From the NCBI RefSeq assembly GCF_019038465.1, contig NZ_JAFKRH010000011.1, positions 82,605-146,604 of the forward strand: a stretch of 64,000 bases of DNA. Reading direction: 5' to 3'. How positions within the stretch are numbered: position 1 is the first letter of the stretch; each line of letters begins with the position of its first letter. A program made the translations under genes and the position numbers. Source of the stretch: Synechococcus sp. CCY 0621. Lineage in GTDB: Bacteria > Cyanobacteriota > Cyanobacteriia > PCC-6307 > Cyanobiaceae. Positions 9,487 to 19,073 of this stretch are shown in pieces. The notes under the pieces are model-generated. The model did not search any database and had not been told where the DNA came from. It saw only the letters and a program-made list of their open reading frames with translations.

Positions 9487-10263
9487 ATGGCCGGCCACAG
9501 CAAATGGGCCCAGATCAAACGCACCAAGGCGGTGGTGGATGCGAAACGGGGGGCCCTGTTCACCCGGTTGGGGCGGGAGATCACCGTGGCGGCCCGCGGT
9601 GGTGCCGACCCCGCCGGTAACTTCCAGCTCCGCACCGCCATCGAGAAGGCCAAGGTGGCGGGGCTGCCCAACGCCAACATCGACCGGGCCGTGGCCAAGG
9701 GCAGCGGCCAGGGAGGTGCTGGCGCCGACCTGTTTGAGGCGGTGCGCTACGAGGGCTATGGAGCCGGCGGCGTGGCCGTGCTGGTGGAGGCCCTCACCGA
9801 CAATCGCAACCGCACCGCCGCCGACCTGCGGCTGGCCTTTGGTAAGCATGGCGGCAATCTCGGCGAGACCGGCTGCGTCAGCTATCTGTTCGAGCAGCGG
9901 GCCGTGGTGCGGCTGGCCCTGCCCGACGCCGACGAGGAGAGCCTGCTCGAGCGCCTGCTGGCCCTGGAGGAGCGGGACGGAACGGCGGCGGCGGGCTACG
10001 CCATCGACGCGGACGGGGTTGATGTGTTCGGGGCCTTTGCCGACCTGGAAGTCCTCCAGGACGGACTGAGACATCTGGGTCTGCCGTTGGCGGGCTGGGA
10101 GCACCGTTGGATCGCCTCGCTGCCCTGCCGCCTTGAGGATGGGGGCGTGCTGGCCGCCTGTCTGCGCATGCTGGATGTGCTCGAAGATCTCGACGACGTG
10201 CGCAGCGTCACCACCAATCTCGAAGCGGACGAGGCCCTGATGGAAGCGGTCCTGCTCAGCTGA
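9487..10263 (+). CDS. YebC/PmpR family protein (TACO1-like)
   Basis: 258 residues opening [20 protein letters not shown], the invariant N-terminus of this family, followed by [13 protein letters not shown] and a middle block ([21 protein letters not shown]) also standard for it. Family members bind DNA as regulators (PmpR) or act on the ribosome, with recent work favouring a role in translating difficult sequences. Sequence alone does not separate the two roles. The 3' end overlaps the convergent nagB gene by 8 bases. Confidence 0.9.
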   Translation: MAGHSKWAQIKRTKAVVDAKRGALFTRLGREITVAARGGADPAGNFQLRTAIEKAKVAGLPNANIDRAVAKGSGQGGAGADLFEAVRYEGYGAGGVAVLVEALTDNRNRTAADLRLAFGKHGGNLGETGCVSYLFEQRAVVRLALPDADEESLLERLLALEERDGTAAAGYAIDADGVDVFGAFADLEVLQDGLRHLGLPLAGWEHRWIASLPCRLEDGGVLAACLRMLDVLEDLDDVRSVTTNLEADEALMEAVLLS

Positions 10264-11029
10264 GCATGGCGTCGGCGTCGGCGATCACGGTGAGGGCGGG
10301 ATGGTGCTGCAGCCAGCTGGCGGGCAGCTCTGCGGAAGGGGGCTCCTCCAGGGTGCGGCGCAGGATGGCCGCCTTCTCGGCCCCGGTGACCACCAGCAGC
10401 ACCCGGCGGGCCGAGAGGATTTCGGCCAGTCCCAGGGTGATGGCCTGCCGGGGGACGGCACCGGGGTCGCCGCCGAAGCCGCCGGCGTTCTGGCGCCGGG
10501 TGTGGCCGCTGAGCACCACACAGCGACAGGCCACCGCAGGGTCCGAGGGGGGTTCGTTGAAGCCCACGTGGCCGTTGAGGCCGAGGCCCAGCAGTTGCAG
10601 GCCGATGCCACCGGCCGCGCTCACGGCGGCGCCATAACGACGGGCTTCCTCTGCCGGATCGGCGGCCTGCCCATCGGGGAGGCGCACCCGCTCGGGGTCC
10701 AGGCCGAGGGGCGCCACCAGCTGGCGGGCCATGGTGGCGGCGAAGGAGGTGGGATCCTGCGGCGCCAGCCCCACGTACTCGTCCAGGTTGAAGCTGCACC
10801 AGCTGTCGCGCACCCTGGCCGCCAAGGGGGCGTCCAGCCGAGCCATCCGGCGGGCCAGGGCCCCATAGACGGGCTCCATGGTGCGTCCGGTCGCCAGACC
10901 GAGGGGCCGCTGTGGGTGCAGCCGATCCGCCAGCAGCAGGGCCGCCACCCGTTCGGCCACCGCCGCCGCATCGGTCAGAACCACGGGGGTGATGGCGGGG
11001 CTGGTGGTGGAGGGGGAGCCGTGCCTCAA
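10256..11029 (-). CDS. nagB: Glucosamine-6-phosphate deaminase
   Basis: Converts glucosamine-6-phosphate to fructose-6-phosphate and ammonia. Diagnostic blocks: [15 protein letters not shown] near the N-terminus, [34 protein letters not shown], and [21 protein letters not shown]. The frame is open to 11125 but upstream sequence overlaps the SpoIID-like gene. A TTG at 11029, touching that gene's stop, is the longest reasonable start; a GTG at 10984 is the alternative. No nagA lies beside it. The SpoIID-like neighbour hints at amino-sugar recycling from the wall, which is inference. Confidence 0.88.
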   Translation of the reverse strand: MRHGSPSTTSPAITPVVLTDAAAVAERVAALLLADRLHPQRPLGLATGRTMEPVYGALARRMARLDAPLAARVRDSWCSFNLDEYVGLAPQDPTSFAATMARQLVAPLGLDPERVRLPDGQAADPAEEARRYGAAVSAAGGIGLQLLGLGLNGHVGFNEPPSDPAVACRCVVLSGHTRRQNAGGFGGDPGAVPRQAITLGLAEILSARRVLLVVTGAEKAAILRRTLEEPPSAELPASWLQHHPALTVIADADAMLS

Positions 11030-12378
11030 AGGGAGGTGTAGGGGAGGATCCGGGCCCCCTGGTAGTAGTGCTTCAGGATCTGGCGGTAATCCTCGCCGCG
11101 CAGGGCCAGCCCGTAGGCGCCCCACTGGCTCATGCCCACCCCATGGCCGTAGCCGCGGCCGCTGACCAGCAGCGTTGGCGCCGCCGGTGGCCGGGGACTC
11201 TGCCAGGGGGCCTGGACCAGGCCGGAGGCCAGGGAGCGGATCCCCTCGGGGGTGAACATCCCCTGCAGGGAGGGCAGCGGGGGTGGGAAGGGGGCGGACC
11301 TGGGGGCCTCGAAGTCGAAGCGGGCCAGGGTGCTGCGCAGGCCCAGCCGCTGCCGCAGTTCGGCGCCCGTGAGCAGCAGCGTGCCGCCAGGTCCCGTCAC
11401 CCGGGCCTGGCGGATGCGGCCGGAGCTGGTGGTGGAAAGCACCTCGATGCGGAAGGCCCCATCGATTTCCCGGAAGGCCCTGGCCAGCCTGTCGGGCTCG
11501 ATGCGCAGCTGCCAGGCGTGGACCGGGCTGGCCTGGTCGAAATCGGGCACGCTCACCAGGTAGGGGAGCTGCTGGCGCCAGATCTCGCCGCTGTTTTCGG
11601 TCAGGCCACCACTGCTGCTGTGGAAGACCGCGTTGATCAGGGCGGAACCGTGCACCAGCACCTGGGAACGGGTGCTGCGCACCGCCTCACGGGTGGAGTC
11701 GGTTTCGCTCTCGACCCCCTTGTAGACCTGGCTGGCCACCGTGGCCTTGAGGTCGAAGGGGGCCGCCGGTCGGCGCTGGCGCAGGGCATAGGTGCGGGCC
11801 GCCACCGCCTGGGCCCGCAGGGCCGCGAGCGGCCAGCTGGCAGGCATCTCGCTGCCCACCACGCTGGGCAGGTAGCTCTCGACATCGATCAGGTTGATCG
11901 CCTGCAGACGATCGCCCTCGCTGCGCACCAGCAGCCGGCCGCGGTAGCGGCGCTGCTGCAGGGTCAGCATGGCCTCGCGGCCGCCGGCCTGGGACTGGGA
12001 GGGTTCGATCCAGGCCTGACCCGATGGCAACGACAACCGCCGTGGGCTGCCGGCCGATCCCTGAAGCCTTGCCTCCAGGGCCGCGCCGCTGCGGACCAAC
12101 TGCAGCCGGTCCCCCGGGGCCAACTCCAGCAGGGTGCGTCCCGCCCCATCGCCCAGGCGCAGGGCGGCGCTGCCGGCCTCCAGCTCCAGGCTGGGGGCTT
12201 CCTGCAGCAGCACCCGCACCACAGGGGCCGGCGCCCTGGCCTCGATGGGTATCGGCGCCGCCACGGCGGCTGGGAGCAGCGCCAGGGGCAGGCCGGCGCG
12301 CCATCCGAAGCGGAGCAAGGACACGGGGGGCGCGAGCGACAACGGGTCATTCTGGACGGCGCTACCGGGGTTGGCCAT
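11026..12378 (-). CDS. SpoIID/LytB-domain protein, exported
   Basis: ~450 residues with an N-terminal hydrophobic segment (GLPLALLPAAVAAPIPIEA) that looks like a signal peptide. The SpoIID domain is clear: INLIDVESYLPSVVGSEMP, LRAQAVAARTYAL, SQVYKGVESE, NAVFHSSSGGLTENS and the C-terminal GRGYGHGVGMSQWGAYGLA. SpoIID is a lytic transglycosylase acting on denuded glycan in sporulating bacteria. Cyanobacteria do not sporulate, so a wall-remodelling role is likely but unproven. A GTG at 12393 is an alternative start. It is divergent from RNase Z (59 bases) and overlaps the likely nagB start. Confidence 0.85.
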   Translation of the reverse strand: MANPGSAVQNDPLSLAPPVSLLRFGWRAGLPLALLPAAVAAPIPIEARAPAPVVRVLLQEAPSLELEAGSAALRLGDGAGRTLLELAPGDRLQLVRSGAALEARLQGSAGSPRRLSLPSGQAWIEPSQSQAGGREAMLTLQQRRYRGRLLVRSEGDRLQAINLIDVESYLPSVVGSEMPASWPLAALRAQAVAARTYALRQRRPAAPFDLKATVASQVYKGVESETDSTREAVRSTRSQVLVHGSALINAVFHSSSGGLTENSGEIWRQQLPYLVSVPDFDQASPVHAWQLRIEPDRLARAFREIDGAFRIEVLSTTSSGRIRQARVTGPGGTLLLTGAELRQRLGLRSTLARFDFEAPRSAPFPPPLPSLQGMFTPEGIRSLASGLVQAPWQSPRPPAAPTLLVSGRGYGHGVGMSQWGAYGLALRGEDYRQILKHYYQGARILPYTSL

Positions 12379-12437
12379 GGCGCCGGCCACCACACCGGCT
12401 GGCGGCGTGGCAGCATGCCTGCTGAGGCCTCCCGGAT

Positions 12438-13385
12438 GTGCAGGTCACTTTCCTGGGAACCAGCTCTGGCGTTCCCACCCGCGCCCGCAACGTCTCCGCC
12501 GTCGCCCTGCGTCTGCCCCAGCGGGCGGAGCTCTGGCTGTTCGATTGCGGCGAGGGCACCCAGCACCAGTTCCTGCGCAGTGAGCTGCGGGTGTCGCAGC
12601 TGCGCCGGATCTTCGTCACCCACATGCACGGCGACCACGTTTTCGGTCTGCCGGGGCTGCTGGCCAGCCTGGGTCTGGCCGGCAGCTGTGGCGGGATCGA
12701 TCTCTACGGTCCGGATCCGCTGCGCGATTACCTGGAGGGGGTGATGCGCACCTCCTCCACCCGCATCGGCTATCCCCTGCGCACCCACCGTGTCAAGGAG
12801 GCCGCTGCCCGGGGCAGCCTGGTGCTGGATGACGACGACATCACGGTGCGCTGCACGGCGCTCACCCACCGGGTGCCGGCCTATGCCTACCGGGTGGATC
12901 AGAAGCCGCGGCCGGGCCGCTTCGACGTGGAGCGGGCCAGGGCCCTGGGCGTTCCCCCCGGGCCGGTCTATGGGGAGCTCAAGGCCGGTCGCAGCGTCAC
13001 CCTCGACGACGGCCGGGTGATTCGGGGAGAGGCCCTGTGCGGGCCGCCGCGGCCTGGCCGCAGCGTCGTGTACTGCACCGACACGGTGTTCAGCGAGGCC
13101 GCGGTGGCCCTGGCCCAGGGCGCCGACCTGCTGATCCACGAATCCACCTTTTCCCACGGCGAGGCGGACCTGGCCATCGCCCGCCAGCACTCCACCAGCA
13201 CCATGGCCGCCCAGACCGCCCTGGAGGCGGGGGTGAAGCGGCTGGTGCTGACCCACCTGAGTCCCCGCTACGTGGCCGGCAATCCCATGACCCCCGATGA
13301 CCTGGTGGCCGAAGCGCGGGCCATCTTCCCTGAGACGCTCGTGGCCAGGGACTTCCTCAGCCTTGAGGTGGGGGAGGCGGGCTGA
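12438..13385 (+). CDS. rnz: Ribonuclease Z (tRNA 3' processing endonuclease)
   Basis: 315 residues of the metallo-beta-lactamase fold. The zinc motif THMHGDH lies at residues 61-67; the N-terminal [33 protein letters not shown] and [10 protein letters not shown] motifs complete the RNase Z signature. It cuts tRNA precursors after the discriminator base. That suits this genome, where the tRNA-Val gene in this window does not encode CCA. The start is GTG at 12438. Confidence 0.95.
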   Translation: MQVTFLGTSSGVPTRARNVSAVALRLPQRAELWLFDCGEGTQHQFLRSELRVSQLRRIFVTHMHGDHVFGLPGLLASLGLAGSCGGIDLYGPDPLRDYLEGVMRTSSTRIGYPLRTHRVKEAAARGSLVLDDDDITVRCTALTHRVPAYAYRVDQKPRPGRFDVERARALGVPPGPVYGELKAGRSVTLDDGRVIRGEALCGPPRPGRSVVYCTDTVFSEAAVALAQGADLLIHESTFSHGEADLAIARQHSTSTMAAQTALEAGVKRLVLTHLSPRYVAGNPMTPDDLVAEARAIFPETLVARDFLSLEVGEAG

Positions 13386-13481
13386 GCCTGCAACAGTTCG
13401 CGTGATTCCGCTGCGGGGGACCCGTTGCCCGTGATACAAGGTCTCAGTTGCGGTCCCACCGCCATTTCGCCGGCTTCTTCC

Positions 13482-14024
13482 ATGGCCCCCCTCTTTCTCT
13501 CAGCCGCCCCCCTTTCAGCCATCCGCCGCTCGCTTGTCCGTGCCGTCGCCCGGACCCTGCTGATCCTTCCCCTGGCCCTGCTGGTCTGCTTCGCGGGTCC
13601 CGCGGCGGCGGCTCAGTGGAGCGCCGAGGACCTCACCGTGCCGGTGTCCCCCGACGGCACCCTGGTGACCTTCACCGAGAAGGAGGTCAAGACCGGCCGC
13701 AAGCTCTTCAATGACAGCTGCGGCACCTGCCATGCCGGCGGCATCACCAAGACCAACCAGAACGTGGGCCTGGATCCCGAGACCCTCGCCCTGGCCACCC
13801 CAGCCCGCGATTCGGTCGAAGCCTTGGTCGACTACATGAAGGACCCCACCTCCTACGACGGGGAGTACAGCATCTCCGACGTCCATCCCAGCCTGCGCAG
13901 CAGCGATGTGTTCGTGAAGATGCGCGACCTGGACGACGAGGACCTGCGCCTGATCGCCGGCTACATCCTGGTCGCCCCCAAGGTCCAGGGGATCCAGTGG
14001 GGCGGCGGCAAGATCTACTTCTGA
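13482..14024 (+). CDS. psbV: Photosystem II cytochrome c550 (PsbV)
   Basis: 180-residue precursor from ATG 13482. A long basic/hydrophobic signal peptide (TLLILPLALLVCFAGPAAAA) ends near residue 44, giving a lumenal protein beginning about AQWSAED. The haem is attached at CGTCH (Cys80, Cys83, His84) and His135 in VHPSLRS is the expected sixth ligand. ITKTNQN, LVDYMKDPTSYDGE and the C-terminal WGGGKIYF match PsbV closely. It is an extrinsic subunit stabilising the manganese cluster. A strong hairpin terminator follows. Confidence 0.95.
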   Translation: MAPLFLSAAPLSAIRRSLVRAVARTLLILPLALLVCFAGPAAAAQWSAEDLTVPVSPDGTLVTFTEKEVKTGRKLFNDSCGTCHAGGITKTNQNVGLDPETLALATPARDSVEALVDYMKDPTSYDGEYSISDVHPSLRSSDVFVKMRDLDDEDLRLIAGYILVAPKVQGIQWGGGKIYF

Positions 14025-14042
14025 GTCCCCACCCACCTCAAG

Positions 14043-14074
14043 CCGGCAGTCCTCCAGGACTGACCGGTTTTTTT
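14043..14074 (+). terminator. Rho-independent terminator after psbV
   Basis: An inverted repeat (CCGG-C-AGTCCT, loop CC, AGGACT-GA-CCGG) ends in a run of seven T, 18 bases after the psbV stop. It is oriented to end psbV transcription. Confidence 0.85.
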
Positions 14075-14093
14075 GTGGCTGAACGCCGGCGCC

Positions 14094-14477
14094 TCAGGGG
14101 GCCGGTGCGGGTGGAGGCGGCGCCAGGTTGCCGGCCTCCAGGGAGCCGGGCAGCTTGCTGTACCACCACTCCTGCAGGCCAGGGGCCAGCCGCTGGGGGA
14201 AGAGGGTGATGACGGTGCGGGTGGGCCGGGCCCCGGGCTGGAGCAGCTCCACGGCGTAGGAGGGGCAGCGGCGGGCGGCCAGGTCGGCCACGAAGCGGCG
14301 GCCGACGCGGCGCCAGCTGGGCTCCTTGCTGCGCCAGGCCAGCCGGCAGCAGGGCCAGGGCAGTTCCTCCCGATCGAACAGGCGGCAGCAGGGCCCCAGG
14401 ACCCGGTAGCTGTACTGACCGCCGGGGCTGGGATGCTCGCTGCCGGAGGCCAGCACGGTGTCCACCTGGAGTGACAT
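14094..14477 (-). CDS. Conserved hypothetical protein, Cys-containing
   Basis: 127 residues from ATG 14477. It begins MSLQVDTVLASGSEHPSPGG and contains GPCCRLFD, WPCCRLAW, a Trp/Arg-rich middle and a Pro/Ala-rich tail. The pairs of adjacent cysteines and the acidic/basic balance suggest a real small soluble protein, but I recognise no family and assign no function. The frame extends to a TTG at 14522, but that would run through the petF terminator hairpin, so the ATG just after the T-run was chosen. No good ribosome binding site is visible. Confidence 0.6.
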   Translation of the reverse strand: MSLQVDTVLASGSEHPSPGGQYSYRVLGPCCRLFDREELPWPCCRLAWRSKEPSWRRVGRRFVADLAARRCPSYAVELLQPGARPTRTVITLFPQRLAPGLQEWWYSKLPGSLEAGNLAPPPPAPAP

Positions 14478-14478
14478 G

Positions 14479-14501
14479 AAAAAGCCACCCCTGAGGGTGG
14501 C
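14479..14501 (-). terminator. Rho-independent terminator after petF
   Basis: Read on the minus strand, GCCACCC-TCAG-GGGTGGC forms a perfect 7-bp stem followed by TTTTT, 54 bases after the petF stop. The T-run abuts the start codon of the next minus-strand gene, which implies that gene is read through or has its own promoter inside petF. Confidence 0.8.
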
Positions 14502-14555
14502 GGAGAAGAACACGGGGTTCAAGGGGCGATCCGCGCGAATCGCCCGGCGAGGAGC

Positions 14556-14855
14556 TCAGTAGAGCTCTTCTTCGGTGTGGGTCTTGATGGTGCAGTCGGA
14601 GGTGGGGTAGGCGACGCAGGTGAGGACGAAGCCGGCCTCGATCTGGTCGTCGTCGAGGAAGCTTTGGTCCGACTGGTCGACGGTGCCGGCGGTGAGCTTG
14701 CCAGCGCAGGTGGAGCAGGCGCCGGCGCGGCAGGAGTAGGGCAGGTCAATGCCCTGCTCTTCGGCGGCGTCGAGGATGTACTGGTCGTCGGGAACCTCGA
14801 TGGTCTTGTTCAGCCCCTCGCTCTCATTGACGAGGGTGACCTTGTAGGAAGCCAT
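14556..14855 (-). CDS. petF: Plant-type [2Fe-2S] ferredoxin
   Basis: 99 residues with [40 protein letters not shown] and the cluster ligands CRAGACSTC plus the distal Cys in [12 protein letters not shown]. It is the soluble electron acceptor of photosystem I and the donor to FNR, nitrite reductase and ferredoxin-thioredoxin reductase (whose variable chain is also in this window). The C-terminal HTEEELY is typical. A terminator follows. The 142 bases upstream (14856-14997) must hold its promoter. Confidence 0.95.
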   Translation of the reverse strand: MASYKVTLVNESEGLNKTIEVPDDQYILDAAEEQGIDLPYSCRAGACSTCAGKLTAGTVDQSDQSFLDDDQIEAGFVLTCVAYPTSDCTIKTHTEEELY

Positions 14856-14997
14856 GGAAGAGATTGGAGCTCACAGACACCCGGCAGCCAGGGCCTGTAG
14901 GACCCGCCCTTCCTACATCCGACAGGGGGCATTCCCGGCGTTCTTGGGCTCGCAGGCCGGGAAGGCCAATCAAAGCCAGGACACAGATCAGCGTGCC

Positions 14998-15942
14998 TTA
15001 TGCAACATCCGAGGCCGAACGGATCCGCAGCAGGCCCCAGCGGTCCTGCTCGACCCGTTGCTCCACCCGCCAGCCCGCGGCCTGCAGATCCCGCTCCAGG
15101 CCTGGGGCCTGATCCACCAGCAGGCCGCTGAGCAGGCCCACACCGCCGGGGCCCAGCAGCTGCGGGAAGCAGGGAATCAGGGCTTCGATCACCGGCGCCA
15201 GGATGTTGCACAGCAACAGATCGGCGCCGCGCCCCGCCAGCAGCTCCGAGAGGGCCTCCGCCGACCCGGTGGTCACCGTCAGCGCCTGGGCGCCGTCCAG
15301 GCCATTGAGGGCGGCGTTCTCGCGGGTCGCCCGCTCCGCCAGGGGATCGCAGTCGGCGGCCGCCACGGTGGCCGCCCCAAGCCGCAGGGCGGCCAGGCCC
15401 AGGATGCCGCTGCCGCAGCCCAGATCGGCCACCCGCAGGCCCTGCAGGCCCGGCCCCTGGCCGGCGCGTTCCCGTTCGCCGGCCAGGGTTTCGAGCGCCT
15501 CCAGGCAGAGGCGTGTGGTGGGATGGCTGCCGGTGCCGAAGGCACTGCCTGGATCGATTCGGATCACCAGGCGATCGGCCTGCTCGGGCGGCACCTCCAG
15601 CCAGGCCGGCAGCACCAGCAGCCGCTTCCCCACCGGATCGGGCCGCCAGTGGCTCTTCCAGCTCAGGCTCCAGTCTTCATCCGCCTGGCGGTGCCAGCGG
15701 ATCGGCGGCAGTGCCAGATTGAAGGGTTGCCCCAGGGGGGCCAGGGCCCGCTCCAGCTCCTGCCGCTGGTCGGGGGGCCAGTCGCTTTCGGGCAGCCAGG
15801 CCAGCAACTGGCGGCGCTCCGGGGCCTCGGGGGGATGCTGCAGGGCCACCCGAGGCACCCCCAGGAGCGGAAGCTTCCAGAGCAGGGATTCCTCCAGTTC
15901 GGCCGGGGCGGCCATCTCCAGCCGCCACCAGACCAGGCCCAT
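14998..15942 (-). CDS. prmA: Ribosomal protein L11 methyltransferase
   Basis: 314 residues. The C-terminal class I methyltransferase domain has IDPGSAFGTGSHPTTRLCLE, VADLGCGSGILGLAALRLGA and LLCNILAPVIEALIP, which together define PrmA. It trimethylates lysines and the N-terminus of L11. Its start codon overlaps the serA stop by one base (TGATG), so it is translated from the serA transcript. Confidence 0.93.
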   Translation of the reverse strand: MGLVWWRLEMAAPAELEESLLWKLPLLGVPRVALQHPPEAPERRQLLAWLPESDWPPDQRQELERALAPLGQPFNLALPPIRWHRQADEDWSLSWKSHWRPDPVGKRLLVLPAWLEVPPEQADRLVIRIDPGSAFGTGSHPTTRLCLEALETLAGERERAGQGPGLQGLRVADLGCGSGILGLAALRLGAATVAAADCDPLAERATRENAALNGLDGAQALTVTTGSAEALSELLAGRGADLLLCNILAPVIEALIPCFPQLLGPGGVGLLSGLLVDQAPGLERDLQAAGWRVEQRVEQDRWGLLRIRSASDVA

Positions 15943-17528
15943 CAGAGGGTGACCGGATGGGCGGCCTGGATGCCGTTGATGTCGTGGATCACCGCCAGCA
16001 GGCTGGGGGGGATCGGGTCGTCGAGACTCAGCACCATCACGGCGTCTCCGCGCACGATGCGGCGCCCCACCTGCATCGAGGCGATGTTGACGTTGTGCTC
16101 GCCGAGCAGGGAGCCCAGCTGGCCGATGATGCCCGGCATGTCCCGGTGGCGGGTGAAGAGCATGTGACGGCTGGGCGTCACGTTCACCGGGAACTCGTCG
16201 ATGGTGGTGATGCGCAGTTCGCCGTCGGTGAACACCGCGCCGGTGACGCTGTGGTTGCCCCGGGGGCTGCGGGAGCTGAGCTGGAGCGAACCGCCGGCGA
16301 AGTCGCGGCTGGCGTCGTCCTTCACCTCGAGCACGTGGATGCCGCGTTCCTTGGCCTCCAGGGTGGCGTTGACGTAATTGATGCTGTCGCCCAGAGCGGC
16401 CGAGAGGATGCCCTTGAGGGCCGCCACCACCAGGGGCTGGGCGGGGTGGGAGGCGAATTCGCCCTGCAGGCGCACCTCCAGCTCGCTGATCTGGCCGCCG
16501 GCCAGCTGGCTGAGCAGCAGGCCCAGGGTTTCGGCCAGCTGCAGATGGGGCTTGAGCAGCTCCATCACCTCGGGGGTCAGGCCGGGGATGTTGACGGCGC
16601 TGCGGGCCGGCAGGCCCAGGAGCACGTCCCGGATCTGTTCGGCCACATCGATCGCCACGTTCTCCTGGGCTTCCTCGGTGGAGGCGCCGAGGTGGGGAGT
16701 GAGGATCAGCCGCTCCTTGACCAGCCGCAGGGGGGAATCGGCCGCCAGGGGTTCTTTGGCGTACACGTCGATCGCGGCGCCGGCGATCACCCGGTTCTCG
16801 ACGGCGTCGGCCAGGGCCTGTTCATCGATGATGCCGCCGCGGGCGCAGTTCACCAGCCGGGCGGTGGGCTTCATCGTGGCCAGCAGCGCCGCGTTGACCA
16901 GGTTCTCGGTGTCCGGCGTGCGGGGCAGGTGCAGGCTGACGTAGTCGGCTTCGGCGAACAGCTGGGGCAGGGGCAGCAGCCGCACCTGCAGCAGCCCGGC
17001 GCGCTCGGCGGAGATGAAGGGGTCGTAGGCGGCCACGTCCATGCCCAGGGCCCGGGCGACGCGGGCGACGTGGGAGCCGATCTTGCCGAGGCCCACCACG
17101 CCCAGGGTTTTCTTGTACAGCTCGTTGCCCACGTAGGTCTTGCGGTCCCAGCCGCCGGCCATGGTGCTGGCGTGGGCGTGGGGCACATGCCGCGACAGGG
17201 AGAGCATCAGCGCCAGGGCATGCTCGGCGGCAGCGATCGTGTTGCCCTCCGGGGAGTTGACCACGATCACGCCGCGCCGGGTGGCGGCGGGCACGTCGAC
17301 GTTGTCGACGCCGACGCCGGCGCGGCCGATGATGCGCAGCTTGGTGGCGGCCTCGATCACCTCAGCGGTCACCTGGGTGCCGGAGCGGATCATCAGGCCG
17401 TCGTAGTCGCCGATGCAGCCCACCAGCTGCTCCGGGCTGAGGCCCGTGCGCACGTCCACCTGGGCAACCTGGGAGAGGATGTCGATCCCCGCCTGGTCGA
17501 TGGGATCAGAGACCAGAACCTTCGTCAT
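15942..17528 (-). CDS. serA: D-3-phosphoglycerate dehydrogenase
   Basis: 528 residues, the long SerA form. N-terminal substrate domain, then the NAD-binding fold (VVGLGKIGSHVARVARALGM) and catalytic blocks NCARGGIIDE and LTPHLGASTEEAQ. A middle (ASB-type) domain follows, then a C-terminal ACT domain from ~455 (RHMLFTRHRDMPGIIGQLG). It commits 3-phosphoglycerate to serine synthesis; the ACT domain usually gives serine feedback. First gene of a serA-prmA pair. Confidence 0.96.
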   Translation of the reverse strand: MTKVLVSDPIDQAGIDILSQVAQVDVRTGLSPEQLVGCIGDYDGLMIRSGTQVTAEVIEAATKLRIIGRAGVGVDNVDVPAATRRGVIVVNSPEGNTIAAAEHALALMLSLSRHVPHAHASTMAGGWDRKTYVGNELYKKTLGVVGLGKIGSHVARVARALGMDVAAYDPFISAERAGLLQVRLLPLPQLFAEADYVSLHLPRTPDTENLVNAALLATMKPTARLVNCARGGIIDEQALADAVENRVIAGAAIDVYAKEPLAADSPLRLVKERLILTPHLGASTEEAQENVAIDVAEQIRDVLLGLPARSAVNIPGLTPEVMELLKPHLQLAETLGLLLSQLAGGQISELEVRLQGEFASHPAQPLVVAALKGILSAALGDSINYVNATLEAKERGIHVLEVKDDASRDFAGGSLQLSSRSPRGNHSVTGAVFTDGELRITTIDEFPVNVTPSRHMLFTRHRDMPGIIGQLGSLLGEHNVNIASMQVGRRIVRGDAVMVLSLDDPIPPSLLAVIHDINGIQAAHPVTL

Positions 17529-17617
17529 GTCCGGCAGAGCGGTGCGTGGGGCGGGGGGTACGCCCCCAGGGGGGCAGGCCGGAGGTGCAGTGTAGAGAGC
17601 GGTGCGGAGACGAGCCC

Positions 17618-18121
17618 ATGTCCTTGAGTGTGGTGGTGGTGCTGGACGACCGCGATCGTCTGCAGGCGTTGCGGGAACGCTTGCTGGCGCTGCAGCCGGC
17701 CCCGACCCGGGTGCTGGCGATCGGCAGCGGCGAGGCGACCATGTCGGACGTGGAGCGGCTCGATCCGGCCACGGCCCGGCGGCGGCGGCAGCAGTCGATG
17801 GTCCGCTGGCTGCTGCCCTTCGGCTTTCTGGCCGGGCTCACCTTCACCCAGATCACCGATCTGCACACGTTCAGCTTCGCCGGGGCCTACGGAGAGCCGC
17901 TGATCGGTGGCCTGCTGGGCATGGGCTCCGGCTGGATGGGCAGCTTCGCCGCCGCCGCCAGCGTCAGCTCCGAGGAGGACGACCGTATCCGCATCCTGCG
18001 CAACCGGCTCGACGAGGGCTGCTGGCTGCTGCTGCTGGAGGCCCCCGCCGGCAGTGAGATCCCCTGGACCACCATCCAGCTGGCACGACCGAAGGCGGTC
18101 GTGCGGTTGGACGACACCTGA
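17618..18121 (+). CDS. Conserved hypothetical protein with a Gly-rich membrane segment
   Basis: 167 residues from ATG 17618. It begins with a beta strand and Asp pair (MSLSVVVVLDDRDRLQALRE) resembling a ferredoxin-like fold. A basic stretch ATARRRRQQSMVRW precedes two hydrophobic segments (LLPFGFLAGLTFTQI and the Gly-rich LIGGLLGMGSGWMGSFAAA). It ends with a soluble domain. The layout resembles small cyanobacterial membrane proteins of unknown function; no role is assigned. It sits 12 bases before the PSII S4 gene, suggesting cotranscription. Confidence 0.72.
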   Translation: MSLSVVVVLDDRDRLQALRERLLALQPAPTRVLAIGSGEATMSDVERLDPATARRRRQQSMVRWLLPFGFLAGLTFTQITDLHTFSFAGAYGEPLIGGLLGMGSGWMGSFAAAASVSSEEDDRIRILRNRLDEGCWLLLLEAPAGSEIPWTTIQLARPKAVVRLDDT

Positions 18122-18133
18122 GCCGCTGGCGCC

Positions 18134-18907
18134 ATGCTTCCACGACGGGACCTGTTGGAAGGGACTCGCCACCCCGAGGAGCTCGGGGCCCTGTTCAGCC
18201 TCGCGGAGACGGCCCTGCGCACCTGGGAGCCCCAGGTCAGCGGCTTTCTCGAGGCGGCGGTGCGAGAGGAGGCCGAGGACCGGCTGGGTGCCCTCAGCGA
18301 GCTGACCCTCGCCAGTGACGGCGGCCACCCCGGCGCCGAGCGCCGCTGCCTGCTGCTGGTGCGGGCGGGCCAGGAGCCTGTGGCTCCCACCCTGATGGGG
18401 CTGGAAATCAGCGGCAACTTCCTCTTCGATCCCGCCGCCGCCGCCGACATGCTCGAGGGGCTGGCCCGCTCCGGTGCCAGCGCGGCGGAGTGGGGCGATC
18501 TGTGGCTGCGAGGCGACCGGGGCGCCCAGGCCATCGTCACGGCGGACCTGGCCGGGAGGCTGGATGGGGGCGAGGGGCTGGTGCGCACGGTGCCGGTGCG
18601 CTTCGAGGCCCGCCCCATCGACGGGCTGCAACTGCCGGCCCGGCGGCTGCCCCGCCAGCTGACCACGGTGGAAGCCTCCCTGCGGCTGGATGCCCTGGCG
18701 TCCGCCGGTTTCGGCCTGTCCCGCAACCGCATGGCCAACCTGATCCGCCAGGGGGCCGTGCGCATCGACTGGACCGTGGTCAGCAGCCCCAGCCAGCCGT
18801 TGGCGGTGGGGTCGCGGGTGCAGCTGGAGGGGCGGGGGGAACTGGAGGTGCTGGCGATCGATCCCACCAAGCGGGAGCGCTTCCGGATCCGGATGGAGTG
18901 CCATTGA
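18134..18907 (+). CDS. Photosystem II S4-domain protein
   Basis: 257 residues. The N-terminal two thirds match the cyanobacterial/plastid YlmH-like region (ISGNFLFDPAAAADMLEGL, RGDRGAQAIVT). The C-terminal S4 RNA-binding domain begins near RLDALASAGFGLSRNRMANL, followed by IRQGAVRIDW. This architecture is named photosystem II S4 domain protein in cyanobacteria and chloroplasts, and a role in PSII biogenesis or RNA binding is assumed rather than shown. The start at 18134 lies 12 bases after the upstream gene. Confidence 0.85.
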   Translation: MLPRRDLLEGTRHPEELGALFSLAETALRTWEPQVSGFLEAAVREEAEDRLGALSELTLASDGGHPGAERRCLLLVRAGQEPVAPTLMGLEISGNFLFDPAAAADMLEGLARSGASAAEWGDLWLRGDRGAQAIVTADLAGRLDGGEGLVRTVPVRFEARPIDGLQLPARRLPRQLTTVEASLRLDALASAGFGLSRNRMANLIRQGAVRIDWTVVSSPSQPLAVGSRVQLEGRGELEVLAIDPTKRERFRIRMECH

Positions 18908-19073
18908 GGCCTCGGGCCCCAAGTTGACAGGAGGGAAGGCCGGCGAGTAGGAAAAGCCGTAGGAAGAAGCGGAACCAGCGGATTTCCCGTTGGCGAAGTT
19001 ACGACAAACCATGCATGTCGATCTTCATCGAGATGCCAGTCGATTTTCCCAACACCTCAGTGATCCCGGTAAC

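Noticed and set aside
14854..16167. Long plus-strand open frame opposite prmA and serA
   Set aside because: Gln/Gly/Arg-rich composition typical of antisense frames in GC-rich DNA; the minus strand carries clear prmA and serA motifs.
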